A program made the translations under genes and the position numbers. A DNA stretch of 64,000 nucleotides from Prevotella sp. (GTDB lineage Bacteria; Bacteroidota; Bacteroidia; Bacteroidales; Bacteroidaceae), in the NCBI GenBank assembly GCA_021204905.1, contig JAJPYN010000019.1:1-64000 (forward strand). The letters run 5' to 3'. The number at the start of each line of letters is the position of its first letter. The first letter of the stretch is position 1. This document shows, in pieces, positions 8,794 through 17,934 of this stretch. The notes under the pieces were generated by a model. It worked only from the letters and a program-made list of their open reading frames with translations. It did not search any database and was not told the DNA's origin.

Positions 8794-11229
8794 TCAGATG
8801 TTTGCGATACTCATAATGTTCGCGAAGACGCCTGCGGCAGTAACGCTTGCGCCCGCGCCGTAACCTTGGATGAGCATCGGGTATTCCTTGTAGCGCTCGG
8901 TGGTGAGCAGCACGATGTTGTTCGAGCCTTCGAGGTTGAAGAACGGGTGGTCGTGGCCGACGGTTTGCAGCGACACGCTTGTCCGGCCCTGCTCCATCGC
9001 CGCGACGAACCGCCAGCGCTTGCCTTCCGCCGCGAGGGCCTTGCGCTTGTTTTCAAACTCGGCGTCGAGCGCGGGCAGGCGTTTCCAGAAATCATCCACG
9101 CTGCCGTCGAACAGATTATCCGGCACGAAGAGGCGTTTCTCGACATCGTCCTGCTCAACGCGGTAACCGGCCTCGCGCGCGAGGATGACCAGCTTGCGGA
9201 TGACATCCATGCCGCTCAGATCGATGCGCGGGTCGGGCTCGGCATAACCCTTCTCGACAGCGAGGCGCACCGTTTCGGAGAAGGGTACGTCGGCGGAGAG
9301 GGTGTTGAAAATGAAGTTGAGCGTGCCGCTGAGGACAGCCTCGATTTTAAGGATTTTGTCGCCGGAAGCGCGGAGGTCGTTGATGGTGCCGATGATGGGC
9401 AAGCCCGCGCCCACATTGGTTTCGAAGAGGTATTTCACGCCGCGCTGGAGTGCCGTGCGTTTCAGTTTCGAATAAACCTCATAGCTGCCCGACGCCGCGA
9501 TTTTGTTTGCCGCCACGACGCTGACGTTGTGCTCGAGCAGTTCTTGGTAGATGCCCGCCACCTCGCCCGACGCGGTGCAATCGACGAAGACCGAATTGAA
9601 AATATTCATTCCGACGACGCCTTTGAGCAGCCGCTGCGTGTTGCTTTCTGCCGATTTGGCGAGCTCGTCTTTGTACGTGTCGAGGTCGATGCCGTCGCGC
9701 GAGAAGATTGCCTTTCTTGACGATGCGATGCCGACAACATTTAGCTTCAACCGGCGGCTTTCGAGCAACTGCGAATACTGCGCGCGGATTTGTTCGATGA
9801 GGCGTCCGCCCACCGTGCCTATGCCGCAGATGAACAGGTTGAGCACGTTGTATTCGGAGAGGAAGAACGAGTCGTGGATCACGTTGAGCGACTTCCTTAA
9901 AAAGCGTTCGTCAACAACGAAAGAGATGTTCGTTTCCGACGCACCTTGCGCGCAGGCGATGACGCTGATGCCTGATCGTCCGAGCGTGCCGAAGAGCTTG
10001 CCCGCGATGCCCGGCGTGTGCTTCATGTTCTCGCCGACGATGGCGATGGTTGCCAGACCGCTCTCGATGTGCATGGGGAACATTGCGCCGGTGGCAATCT
10101 CCTTGGCGAACTCCTCGTTGAGCACGCCTGCCGCCTTCGCCGCATCCTCGTTGCGCACGCCGATGGATGTCGAGTTTTCCGACGACGCTTGCGACACCAT
10201 AAACACCGAGATATTATTGTTCGTTAACGCCGTAAAAATGCGCTGGTTGACGCCTATTACGCCGACCATCGACAGGCCGGTTACATTCACCAAGCTTGTG
10301 CCGCCGATGCTCGAGATACCCTTTATCGGCTTGCGGTCGTTATCGATTTTCGCGCAGATGAGCGTGCCGGGATTGTCGGGGTTGAACGTGTTTTTAACGC
10401 GAATCGGAATGTTCTTCACGCAAACGGGGTAGATCGTCGGCGGGTAGATCACCTTCGCGCCGAAATTACAGAGCTCCATCGCCTCGATGTACGACAGTTC
10501 CTTAATCGTGTACGCCGTCTTGATAATCTTCGGGTCGGCCGTCATGAAACCGTCGACATCGGTCCAGATCTCGAGCACCTCGGCGTCTAATGCCGCAGCG
10601 ATGGCCGACGCGGTGTAGTCCGAGCCGCCGCGCCCGAGGTTGGTGGTCTCGTTCGTGTCGCGGTCCGACGAGATGAAGCCCGGCACCAAGGCGATGCGCG
10701 GCATGTCGGCGAACGTCTTTTGAATAAGCTCGGCCGTGAGAGAGCTGTGCAAAACGTTCTTGCGGTTTTTGTAAACGGTTTTGATGAAGTCGCGGCTGTC
10801 ATACCACACCGCCGTCGGCACGAATGTCGCCACGATGCGCGAGGAGAGCCTCTCGCCGTAAGCAAGGATGGCGTTCTGCGTTTTCAGCGACAGGTCGCGG
10901 ATGAGATACACGCCGAAATAAATGCTGCGCAACTGCTCCAACAACGCCTCAACCTCGTCGGAAAGCCTTTCGCGCGCACCCTTGTCGGCAATGATGTCGG
11001 CAATCATCTGCCTGTGGCGCAAGACAATCTCTTCGAACCCCTCGCGCCACGCCTCATCGCCCGCCACAGCCTGCCGCGCCACGGCGAGCAACTTGTCCGT
11101 GATGCCGCTCAGGGCGCTCACCACCACCACAATCTTATCCTTTTCCGCCGCACGAAAGACAATCTCTCTCAACGAGCGCACGCTGCCCGCGCTGCCCACC
11201 GACGTGCCGCCAAATTTCAGTACTTTCAT
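8794..11229 (-). CDS. thrA: bifunctional aspartate kinase / homoserine dehydrogenase
   Basis: Catalyses the first and third steps from aspartate to threonine, methionine and lysine. The kinase domain covers about residues 1-290 (MKVLKFGGTSVGSAGSV; GRGGSDYTASAIAAALDAEV), followed by tandem ACT regulatory domains (about 310-455) and a homoserine dehydrogenase domain with Rossmann motif FICGIGTVGGRLIEQI and the core VVAANKIAAS / EPDPRIDLSGMDVIRKLVIL. Length 811 residues matches fused ThrA/MetL proteins. The next thr genes are not adjacent here. No Thr/Ile-rich leader was found upstream; instead there is a short repeat array (11239-11312). Confidence 0.96.
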   Translation of the reverse strand: MKVLKFGGTSVGSAGSVRSLREIVFRAAEKDKIVVVVSALSGITDKLLAVARQAVAGDEAWREGFEEIVLRHRQMIADIIADKGARERLSDEVEALLEQLRSIYFGVYLIRDLSLKTQNAILAYGERLSSRIVATFVPTAVWYDSRDFIKTVYKNRKNVLHSSLTAELIQKTFADMPRIALVPGFISSDRDTNETTNLGRGGSDYTASAIAAALDAEVLEIWTDVDGFMTADPKIIKTAYTIKELSYIEAMELCNFGAKVIYPPTIYPVCVKNIPIRVKNTFNPDNPGTLICAKIDNDRKPIKGISSIGGTSLVNVTGLSMVGVIGVNQRIFTALTNNNISVFMVSQASSENSTSIGVRNEDAAKAAGVLNEEFAKEIATGAMFPMHIESGLATIAIVGENMKHTPGIAGKLFGTLGRSGISVIACAQGASETNISFVVDERFLRKSLNVIHDSFFLSEYNVLNLFICGIGTVGGRLIEQIRAQYSQLLESRRLKLNVVGIASSRKAIFSRDGIDLDTYKDELAKSAESNTQRLLKGVVGMNIFNSVFVDCTASGEVAGIYQELLEHNVSVVAANKIAASGSYEVYSKLKRTALQRGVKYLFETNVGAGLPIIGTINDLRASGDKILKIEAVLSGTLNFIFNTLSADVPFSETVRLAVEKGYAEPDPRIDLSGMDVIRKLVILAREAGYRVEQDDVEKRLFVPDNLFDGSVDDFWKRLPALDAEFENKRKALAAEGKRWRFVAAMEQGRTSVSLQTVGHDHPFFNLEGSNNIVLLTTERYKEYPMLIQGYGAGASVTAAGVFANIMSIANI

Positions 11230-11238
11230 CGTTTCGTA

Positions 11239-11312
11239 AAAAAACCTTTTCGTTAAAACCTTAGTTAAAAACCTTGGTTAAAACCTTTCATTATAACCTT
11301 TCGTTCTTAAAA
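11239..11312. repeat. short degenerate tandem repeat upstream of thrA
   Basis: Five or so imperfect copies of a 10-16 bp unit of the form GTTAAAACCTT between thrA and the htpG intergenic region. The array occupies most of the predicted thrA 5' leader. No promoter, riboswitch or attenuator could be recognised inside it. Confidence 0.6.
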
Positions 11313-11459
11313 CCCCGTGATTTCGTTGTCAGCCGCGAAGGTACGCCAATTGCGCCAATTTGCCAAGCAAGAGCGCGTAAAAACGAAATCGCACGCCTCG
11401 CGAGAAGCATGCGACAATCGTTATTATTTAGCAGCAAAAACTATTCAGCAGCGAATTAT

Positions 11460-11528
11460 TTAGTACCAAACAAAACCCCTTGGATTGTGTTAAAGCCTCC
11501 CTGCGCAATCTTTTAGTAGCAACTAAGA
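11460..11528 (+). repeat. degenerate copy of the TAGTAGCAACTAAGATAA repeat family (copy 1 of 9)
   Basis: Ends in TAGTAGCAACTAAGA (11514-11528), three bases upstream of the terminal region of htpG, with a partly matching interior (TAGTACCAAACAAAACC, TGCGCAA). It is the weakest single-ended copy; only the terminal 15 bp are near consensus. The interval 11313-11459 around it holds no other feature that I can see. Confidence 0.55.
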
Positions 11529-11531
11529 CCT

Positions 11532-13583
11532 TCAGAGAATTTCAATCAGGTGGCGGAGGAAGTCGTTTAGTGCGGCGCCTTTGAGCATGCCGTTTTGCAG
11601 CAGCGCGATGTTGATGAGTCTGCGGACGGCGGCATTGTCTTTGGCATACGCCGCGATGATGTCCTTGCGTTTGTCCTCCTCGCCCTTGATTTTCTCGCGT
11701 GTCGAGCTCATTTCGTCTTTCTCCTCCTGACTGATTTCGTCCGGCTTCTTGTCCTTTTGGCTTTGCTGCAATGCCTGCTCGCGAGCTTTCAGTCCGCGTA
11801 TTTCCGCCAGCACGGGTTTAAGCTGTTCGCCCGTTGCTTCGCCGCTCTCTATGAGTATTTTCTTCACGAGAGGATGGTCGGCATTGACGATGAGGGAGTA
11901 AGTATCGGGCATCTCCGAGTAGAACGACATACCCGCCTGATAGCGGCTCATATCCTTCATCCTCCGCATATATTCGCTGCGTGTGATAGTGAGCGGCATA
12001 TTGTCGGCGCCCAACGGCTGCACCTCCACCATGAAATCGGTCTTTTCGAGCTTCGGCAACTGGGAGGAGAAGACCTGCGAGAGGGTGTTTGTCTCGTCGT
12101 CGGCAGGTAAAGTCGGCGTCTTCTCCTCTTTCTTTATGAGGTTGTCTACGACGTCGGCGTCGACGCGGGCAAAGCGGCTCTTGTCGAATTTCTGCTCGTA
12201 AAGATTGACGCAGGGCACTTCCAGCTCTCCGTCGAACAGCAGCACGGAGTATCCCTTGCTCTTTGCCGCGTCGACATAAGCATACTGCTCCTCCGCGTCA
12301 GTGGCGTAGAGATAGACGAGGCAGCCGTCTTTATCGGTCTGAGAATCCTTGATGAGCGTGCGGTATTCGTCAAAAGTGAAGTACTTGCCGTCGATGTCCT
12401 TGAAGAGCGCAAAGTCCTTCGCACGGTCGAAGAAGTCCTCTTGTGTGAGCAGTCCGTAGTGGATAAACAGCTTCAGACTGCCCCATTTCTCCTCGTATTC
12501 CTTGCGGTTGTCCTTGAATATCGCCTTCAGCCGGTCGGACACTTTCTTGGTGATGTAGGTCGAAATCTTCTTCACGTTGGCGTCGCTTTGCAGGTAGGAG
12601 CGGCTGACATTCAGCGGTATGTCGGGCGAATCGATCACTCCGTGGAGCAGCGTGAGGAACTCCGGCACTATGCCCTCCACCTCGTCGGTAACGAACACCT
12701 GATTGCAGTAGAGCTGTATCTTGTTCTTTTGCAGCTCGATGTTCGACCTTACGCGGGGGAAATAGAGGATTCCCGTCAGGTGGAAGGGGAAATCGACGTT
12801 GAGATGAATCCAAAAGAGAGGCTCGTCTGCCATAGGATAGAGCGTGCGGTAGAAGCTCTTGTAGTCCTCGTCTTTCAGATCGGCGGGTGTCTTGGTCCAT
12901 AGCGGCTCGACGCTGTTTATTATGTTGTCTTTATCCGTTTCCACCTGTTTGCCGTCTTTCCAGTCGGTCTGCTTGCCGAACGCGATAGGCACGGGCATGA
13001 ACTTGCAGTACTTGTTCAAAAGCTCGGAAATCTTGTTCCCCGCGAGGAATTCCTTGCAGTCGTCGGCTATGTGGAGCACTATGTCTGTCCCTCTCTCCGC
13101 CTTTTCGGCGTCTTCGAGCTCGTATTCGGGGCTGCCGGTGCATACCCATCGCTGCGGCTTGGCGTCGTCCTGATATGATTTAGTGATGATTTCCACCTTG
13201 TCGCTCACCATAAAAGCGGAATAGAAACCCAGTCCGAAATGCCCTATGATGGCGTTTGCATTGTCCTTATACTTCTCAAGGAAGTCGGTTACACCGGAGA
13301 ACGCGATCTGATTGATGTACTTGTCTATCTCCTCCGCCGTCATGCCGATGCCGCGGTCGCTGACGGTTATGGTTTTGGCTTTCTCGTCGAGAGCAACATG
13401 GATGGTTAAGTCGCCGAGCTCTCCCTTGAAATCGCCTTTCTCCACTAAGGTCTTCATTTTCTGCGTGGCATCTACGGCGTTGGAGAGCATCTCCCGCAGA
13501 AAGATTTCGTGGTCGCTATAGAGGAACTTTTTGATAACGGGGAAAATGTTCTCTGTCGTAACCCCGATATTGCCTTTGGCCAT
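11532..13583 (-). CDS. htpG: Hsp90 family molecular chaperone HtpG
   Basis: ATP-dependent cytosolic chaperone. The N-terminal GHKL ATPase domain is clear: SDHEIFLREMLSNAVDATQK (catalytic Glu and Mg-binding Asn), ITVSDRGIGMTAEEID and AIIGHFGLGFYSAFMVSDKV. The middle domain includes PLFWIHLNVDFPFHLTGILY and LPLNVSRSYLQSD-like segment IPLNVSRSYLQSDANVKKIS. At 683 residues it is somewhat longer than the E. coli protein (624), mostly through charged insertions, as usual in Bacteroidetes. It has its own intergenic regions on both sides. The start MAKGNIGVTTENIF is well placed. Confidence 0.97.
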   Translation of the reverse strand: MAKGNIGVTTENIFPVIKKFLYSDHEIFLREMLSNAVDATQKMKTLVEKGDFKGELGDLTIHVALDEKAKTITVSDRGIGMTAEEIDKYINQIAFSGVTDFLEKYKDNANAIIGHFGLGFYSAFMVSDKVEIITKSYQDDAKPQRWVCTGSPEYELEDAEKAERGTDIVLHIADDCKEFLAGNKISELLNKYCKFMPVPIAFGKQTDWKDGKQVETDKDNIINSVEPLWTKTPADLKDEDYKSFYRTLYPMADEPLFWIHLNVDFPFHLTGILYFPRVRSNIELQKNKIQLYCNQVFVTDEVEGIVPEFLTLLHGVIDSPDIPLNVSRSYLQSDANVKKISTYITKKVSDRLKAIFKDNRKEYEEKWGSLKLFIHYGLLTQEDFFDRAKDFALFKDIDGKYFTFDEYRTLIKDSQTDKDGCLVYLYATDAEEQYAYVDAAKSKGYSVLLFDGELEVPCVNLYEQKFDKSRFARVDADVVDNLIKKEEKTPTLPADDETNTLSQVFSSQLPKLEKTDFMVEVQPLGADNMPLTITRSEYMRRMKDMSRYQAGMSFYSEMPDTYSLIVNADHPLVKKILIESGEATGEQLKPVLAEIRGLKAREQALQQSQKDKKPDEISQEEKDEMSSTREKIKGEEDKRKDIIAAYAKDNAAVRRLINIALLQNGMLKGAALNDFLRHLIEIL

Positions 13584-13664
13584 AATATTAATATGTTAAA
13601 AGATTAATTCCGACAGGCGTAAAGCAAAAAGCGTGCCAGAAAAAGGGCAAGGTGAAAAGCACGA

Positions 13665-13817
13665 ATAAGGCAAATCCGGAAGTTGAAACGAAGCCCCGGA
13701 AGATAAGGCAAAGCCGGAAGTTGAAACGTAGCCGACAGTTGAAACGTAGCAAACAACTAAGGCTGCGTGTTCGCGCCGCAAAGCTGAGCCGGAATTGCAG
13801 TCGCGACTAAGATAAAC
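13665..13817 (+). repeat. GTTGAAACG tandem array plus terminal motif (copy 2 of 9)
   Basis: Units headed by GTTGAAACGAAGCC/GTTGAAACGTAGC begin at 13683, 13721 and 13739: first spacing 38 bp, then 18 bp. The last unit continues into an interior (GTAGCAAACAACTAAGGCTG) and ends in a diverged terminal motif ATTGCAGTCGCGACTAAGA up to 13817. The same arrangement occurs in inverted orientation at 22474-22669. The remainder of the 13584-13870 gap shows no gene. Confidence 0.7.
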
Positions 13818-13870
13818 TTTTTGCGCGGAAAACTCGGCTCGCAGCCTTTATTTAAACGCTGATTAAACCT

Positions 13871-14743
13871 TTATTTAAAGGTGAAGGCGCGCGAACCGAT
13901 CATATTCCCGTCGGCGAAAATGCTGACGTTGTACGAACCGGCCTCCAGCGCCTGCGTAACGTTCCAATAAAGCGTTACCGCCGTCTCCTTGCCGCCGTAC
14001 TCCACAGTCTTCTTCGCCGTGGCAACAAGCGTGCGGTCCTCGTAAGCAAACGTCCCCGCGTTGCCCAAAAGCGTGCCCGACGGCGACGTAACGCGCACGT
14101 AAACGGTCTTGCTGCCGCTCACAGCCGTAACGTTCTTCGCAATGCTGAAATTCACTTGCAGCGTCTTGCACTTCGCAATCTTCGTCGTAGCCTTCCCGCG
14201 CTTGTCGAGCAGCGACAGCCCGATGCCCGTGGCGTCAAGCTGCGCGGCGATGGCAACCTTCTCCGACAGCGTAGCCCGCTCGGTGCTCAGCCCTTCAATC
14301 GTGCGGTTGGCCTCCGCCACCTGCTCCTTCACCTGCGTGTTCTCCGCTATCAGGTTCTGATTCAGGCGGTTAAGCGAGTCGATCTCGTAAACATAACTGC
14401 GGATGACGGCGCGGCAAGTCTCAAGCTCCTTCTTCAACCGCGCTATCTCGCGCGCATCGGTGGCCTTCACTTCTTTTAACTCTTGAAGCAACTCCTGCGT
14501 GCGCAACTGCTCGGCGGTGAGCTGCTCGATGAGCGAGTCGTTCGTGATCTGCGAGCGCATCTCGGTATATTGGTCGGCAAACTGCTGGTATTCGCTCTCC
14601 ATCTCGGCCTTGTCCAGCGCGGCAAGCTCCTGCAATTCCGCGTTCATCTGACGCTGCTCGTGCAGCCCGAAAAGGAGGTAAACGATGCCCGCAACAAGGA
14701 TTACGCCGACGATGATGACCGTTGTCAAAAGTTTCTTGTTCAT
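13871..14743 (-). CDS. single-pass membrane coiled-coil protein
   Basis: A 290-residue protein when started at MNKKLLTTVIIVGVILVAGI (14743); a longer frame starting at 14848 has no support, since the transmembrane helix should be N-terminal. Residues about 5-27 are a membrane anchor, about 30-165 are strongly heptad-like (ELQELAALDKAEMESEYQQF; LIEQLTAEQLRTQELLQELK), and the C-terminal about 110 residues form a beta-rich domain (VYVRVTSPSGTLLGNAGTFA). The topology suggests a periplasmic globular domain held off the inner membrane by a coiled coil. Function unknown. It follows the subtilase by 114 bp on the same strand. Confidence 0.8.
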   Translation of the reverse strand: MNKKLLTTVIIVGVILVAGIVYLLFGLHEQRQMNAELQELAALDKAEMESEYQQFADQYTEMRSQITNDSLIEQLTAEQLRTQELLQELKEVKATDAREIARLKKELETCRAVIRSYVYEIDSLNRLNQNLIAENTQVKEQVAEANRTIEGLSTERATLSEKVAIAAQLDATGIGLSLLDKRGKATTKIAKCKTLQVNFSIAKNVTAVSGSKTVYVRVTSPSGTLLGNAGTFAYEDRTLVATAKKTVEYGGKETAVTLYWNVTQALEAGSYNVSIFADGNMIGSRAFTFK

Positions 14744-14857
14744 TGTTGTAATGTTAAAAAATGCTTCGTAAAAAGGTTCTTTCTTGTCCGCAAAGATAGC
14801 GCAAAATTCCGAAGCCGGCAAAGAAAAGGCTGTATTTTCGGGGCGCATTAAAGCGGT

Positions 14858-17116
14858 TCAGCGGCGCAGCACGAACGAGCCCGTGCACGAAGGCTCCGGC
14901 GCGTTGATCTGCACGGCGATAATACCTTTTGCGTTGCCGTTCAGCGGAATGGTTGCCGAACTTGTGCCGGCTTGAATTGCAGCTGTTTGCAAGAGTTGGC
15001 CGCCGACTGAATAAATATTCACTTTCGCCGCGCCGCTTATTTGTTTTTCAAAAGCGATATTCAAGTTGTTACCGGCAAGGTTGACCTTCACGCCCGCGGG
15101 TTGGCTCGCGCTAATGCCTTCGATTTTGTCGATGCCGAGCAAATAAAGCAGGCCTTTGTACGCGTCGATCTGGCCGTAGCCGTAGAGGTTGTTCGGGTAA
15201 CTGAGCGCGGCGTCGGGCTGCGTGCACGTGGCGGCGAACGCGTCGATGATTTCTTCGCGCGTCAGGTCGGGTTTAGCCTCGAGCCACAGCGCGATGATGC
15301 CCGCCACGCACGGCGCCGACATTGACGTGCCCGTATCGGCTTTCCAGTAGTAGGTGCGGCCGCCGAAATCGTAACTGTCCACAAGGTTGCTCCACGAATT
15401 GCTGCTCGGGTTGGCCTCGAAATAAAAGCTGTTCGTTGAAGAAATGATGTTCGTCCCGGGTGCCATCACGTCGGGCTTGATGCGGTTGTCGAGCGTCGGA
15501 CCGACAGACGAGAATGTTGCCCGCGTGCCGCCGCTGCCGTAATCGTTCGTAACCGTTTCGCCGGACATGTTTTCGTAGCTCGTCGTGTAGGCTGTGGCAC
15601 CGACGGCAATCACATCCGGCGCAGCGGCGGGCGCGAAGACATTATGCGAAATTTCTTCGTCGGCAAGCGAGGGGTTTAAGTCGTTTTCAACAAATTCCCC
15701 GACGAGGCTGTACGCTTCGATTTCGGCCTCTTCGCCAATCAGTTCGACGCTCACCGGCGCGGCTTGCCCTATTTTCGCCGGCCCGGTTAAAGCATATTCC
15801 GCCGCGATGTTCGTGGTGCTGAACGCCGACGGATAGGCCACGCGCTGAATGATGTAAGGCTGTTCGCCGATGAGCAGCGTGTCGCAGAAGATAGAGTCGG
15901 GGTAATCGAGCAGCGACGCCGTGCCGATGGTGAACGCTACGGGGTCGGTGCCGTAAACAGTGAGCCGCACGTCGAAATCGGCGGTGCCTTGCGCCATGAA
16001 ATACAGTTGGTCGCCCGAATTCTGCATAAACGCGCCGCCGACAGCTTTGCCTTCGGACTTGCAGATATAACTGGCACTTTGCGAATTATTCCCCGCCGAC
16101 GCAACGATAATCCGCCCTTCGCCGGTCATCGCGCCGAGCGTCTCATAGTAAAGCAGATTGTCCTCAGTGAAATCCTCATACGAGCCCTCGCTGAACGAGA
16201 TGACGCACGGTTTGCCCTGCTCGTCGGCGTAGTCGAAAATGTACTTGAAACCCAGCGCGGTGAGGGCCGTGCCGGAGTCGTCAGCGTCGTCGGCGAGGTA
16301 GTCCTTGTTGTCCGTCGTAATGTTTGCCACAAGGCAGATGTCGGCGTCGTAAGCCATGCCCGCGTAAGGCGAACCGCAACCGCTGCCCGCCGCCGTACCG
16401 AGCGTGTGGCTGCCGTGCAAACAGGTGAGGCCGTCGCGGCTGTGGCCAAGGGCAAGGATCGCAACCGAATCGGTGTATTCCGCGCCCATAACGAGATTAT
16501 TGCTTTCGGCTTTTTGCGAACTTATGCTTTTGTTAAATGATTGAACTTCTTTGCTAAAAGATTGATTATCAGCAACTTGCGACTTGCTTTGCGCTGTTTC
16601 GGCGAGCATATCCCAGAGGCGTTTAATTCGAAAGCGGCTCATGTCTTTTGAATAAAAATTCGGATTGCTAAGGTCGAAACCGATGTCCTGCACGCCGACA
16701 ATGACGCCGTTGCCGGTGAACGCTTGCGGCAGCGACGAACCCTCGTGAACCATAGTTGCGCCAAGCAGTTCCGCCGTTTTGTCGTTCGTAATACTCGCCG
16801 TGCGCCCGGCCTCGATTTTAACAATTCGCTCGTCGCGCGCAAGGGTCGGAAGGCTTCTTTCCGGAATGCATAAAATGTGAATATCGCCGAAATCGGCAAG
16901 CGTCTCACAACCGTTCGCGGCGAAGAGGTCGGCAGCGTCGCCGGAGCTTTTCACAAACGCGCAAACCCTGCGCTCAGAACTCGTGTCGCCGCGCAACACC
17001 TTCATGCAACGGGCCCGCAGCAAGGGCGACATCTTGCGCAATTCCTTGTGCTGCGCCGCGGCGGGCAGGGCAATCAAGAACAAGAGCGCGATGAGGGCAA
17101 GTCGGAGTTTTTGCAT
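14858..17116 (-). CDS. secreted subtilisin-like (S8) serine protease with C-terminal T9SS-type sorting domain
   Basis: A 752-residue exported protease. Start chosen at 17116 because MQKLRLALIALLFLIALPAA is a clean signal peptide; in-frame ATGs further upstream lie in a TTTGCATAAA repeat. The S8 triad is visible: Asp in VIVGVQDIGFDLSNP, His in CLHGSHTLGTAAGSG, Ser in TGTSMSAPCVAGIIALWL (about residue 600), plus the oxyanion segment IIVASAGNNSQSA. The last about 75 residues (KVNIYSVGGQLLQT ... GIIAVQIN ... GSFVLRR) resemble the type A sorting domain that directs export by the type IX system. The protein is therefore probably cell-surface or secreted. Confidence 0.88.
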   Translation of the reverse strand: MQKLRLALIALLFLIALPAAAQHKELRKMSPLLRARCMKVLRGDTSSERRVCAFVKSSGDAADLFAANGCETLADFGDIHILCIPERSLPTLARDERIVKIEAGRTASITNDKTAELLGATMVHEGSSLPQAFTGNGVIVGVQDIGFDLSNPNFYSKDMSRFRIKRLWDMLAETAQSKSQVADNQSFSKEVQSFNKSISSQKAESNNLVMGAEYTDSVAILALGHSRDGLTCLHGSHTLGTAAGSGCGSPYAGMAYDADICLVANITTDNKDYLADDADDSGTALTALGFKYIFDYADEQGKPCVISFSEGSYEDFTEDNLLYYETLGAMTGEGRIIVASAGNNSQSASYICKSEGKAVGGAFMQNSGDQLYFMAQGTADFDVRLTVYGTDPVAFTIGTASLLDYPDSIFCDTLLIGEQPYIIQRVAYPSAFSTTNIAAEYALTGPAKIGQAAPVSVELIGEEAEIEAYSLVGEFVENDLNPSLADEEISHNVFAPAAAPDVIAVGATAYTTSYENMSGETVTNDYGSGGTRATFSSVGPTLDNRIKPDVMAPGTNIISSTNSFYFEANPSSNSWSNLVDSYDFGGRTYYWKADTGTSMSAPCVAGIIALWLEAKPDLTREEIIDAFAATCTQPDAALSYPNNLYGYGQIDAYKGLLYLLGIDKIEGISASQPAGVKVNLAGNNLNIAFEKQISGAAKVNIYSVGGQLLQTAAIQAGTSSATIPLNGNAKGIIAVQINAPEPSCTGSFVLRR

Positions 17117-17178
17117 AAATATTAATTTTCGCAAAGGGGTTTGCTTTTGCATAAAAGGGTTTGCTTTTTGCATAAAAA
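17111..17178. repeat. TTTGCATAAA short tandem repeat at the subtilase start
   Basis: Three copies of a TTGCATAAA-containing unit of about 22-25 bp (at about 17111, 17148 and 17169) span the start codon of the protease and its leader. Because the unit contains an ATG on the minus strand, it creates spurious alternative starts. Confidence 0.6.
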
Positions 17179-17247
17179 TGTAAGTTGCACCGCAAATTTA
17201 ATAAAAAGCTGCCGGAAAAGCTGACCTTCCGCAGAATGTTTTTTTCA

Positions 17248-17322
17248 TTATCTTAGTTGCTACTGTAAACCTGCGCAGCCTGAAAAATCGCGCGAAATTT
17301 TCATTTTCAGGTTCGTTTCAAC
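17248..17322 (-). repeat. half copy of the terminal-inverted-repeat family (copy 3 of 9)
   Basis: Begins with TTATCTTAGTTGCTACTGTA at 17248 and keeps interior blocks CTGCGCAGCC and GGTTCGTTTCAAC shared with the full-length copy at 43621-43738. The second inverted end is missing. It lies in the divergent region between the subtilase and the SlyD-like gene; a TATCTTTG box (17323-17330) begins directly after it. Confidence 0.7.
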
Positions 17323-17354
17323 TATCTTTGCCGAAAACAATTTCAGCCGCGAGA

Positions 17355-17912
17355 ATGGAACACAAAACGGTGAGCGCCACCTACGCGCTTTTCGACATCA
17401 CCGACGGCGGGGAAGTGCTGTTGGAATCGGCCTCGGCAGACAATCCGCTGCGCCTTGTTACGGGCAAAAATATGACGCCGTTCCGGGCTTTCGACGAGCT
17501 GCTTGCCGCCCTTTCCGCCGGCGAGAAATATTCGTTGGTTCTGCCGCCCGACGAGGCTTTCGGCGTTCGCGACGACACCCGCGTTTTGGCCATCGACAAG
17601 AAGGACCTTTCGCCCGGCGGTTTGTTCGACGAGACGCGCGTTTTTCCCGGTGCGGTGCTGCCTTTGCAAAACGAAGAAGGACAAATTTTCCGCGCGCAAG
17701 TGATTGACGTTCAAGATGTTAGCGTGATTGTCGACTTTAATCATCCGCTTGCCGGCAAAACGCTCAGGCTCGACGGCGAGGTGCTCGACACGCGCGCGGC
17801 AACTGATGAGGAGGCGGCGGCTTGCGGGAAGCGGCATTGCGGCGGTTGTCATCACGGCGGTTGCGATAAGGGCGGTTGCCGGCACGATTGTTGCGGGCAT
17901 GATTGCGAATAA
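17355..17912 (+). CDS. SlyD-like FKBP-type peptidyl-prolyl isomerase with metal-binding tail
   Basis: A 185-residue protein when started at MEHKTVSATYALFDITDGGE (17355). The frame extends 9 codons upstream but the family begins at this ATG. It has the FKBP half-domains with an inserted flap: NMTPFRAFDELLAALSAGEK, VLPPDEAFGVRDD and VDFNHPLAGKTLRLDGEV, which match the SlyD type. The last about 30 residues are Cys/His-rich (CGKRHCGGCHHGGCDKGG), like the nickel-binding tail of E. coli SlyD. Likely a cytoplasmic folding helper that also binds transition metals. aroC starts 22 bp downstream. Confidence 0.92.
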   Translation: MEHKTVSATYALFDITDGGEVLLESASADNPLRLVTGKNMTPFRAFDELLAALSAGEKYSLVLPPDEAFGVRDDTRVLAIDKKDLSPGGLFDETRVFPGAVLPLQNEEGQIFRAQVIDVQDVSVIVDFNHPLAGKTLRLDGEVLDTRAATDEEAAACGKRHCGGCHHGGCDKGGCRHDCCGHDCE

Positions 17913-17934
17913 TTTTTAACATAGGTTTAGAATC

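Noticed and set aside
11230..11320. Thr/Ile leader-peptide attenuator before thrA
   Set aside because: Short frames such as MKGFNQGF exist in the repeats but contain no Thr or Ile run, and no terminator hairpin with a T-tract was found.
13683..13760. CRISPR-like repeats ending or starting in GTTGAAAC
   Set aside because: CRISPR repeats often end in GAAAC, but here the conserved part is only about 8-14 bp, unit bodies resemble each other instead of being unique spacers, and no cas gene is present. The same applies to 22551-22669.
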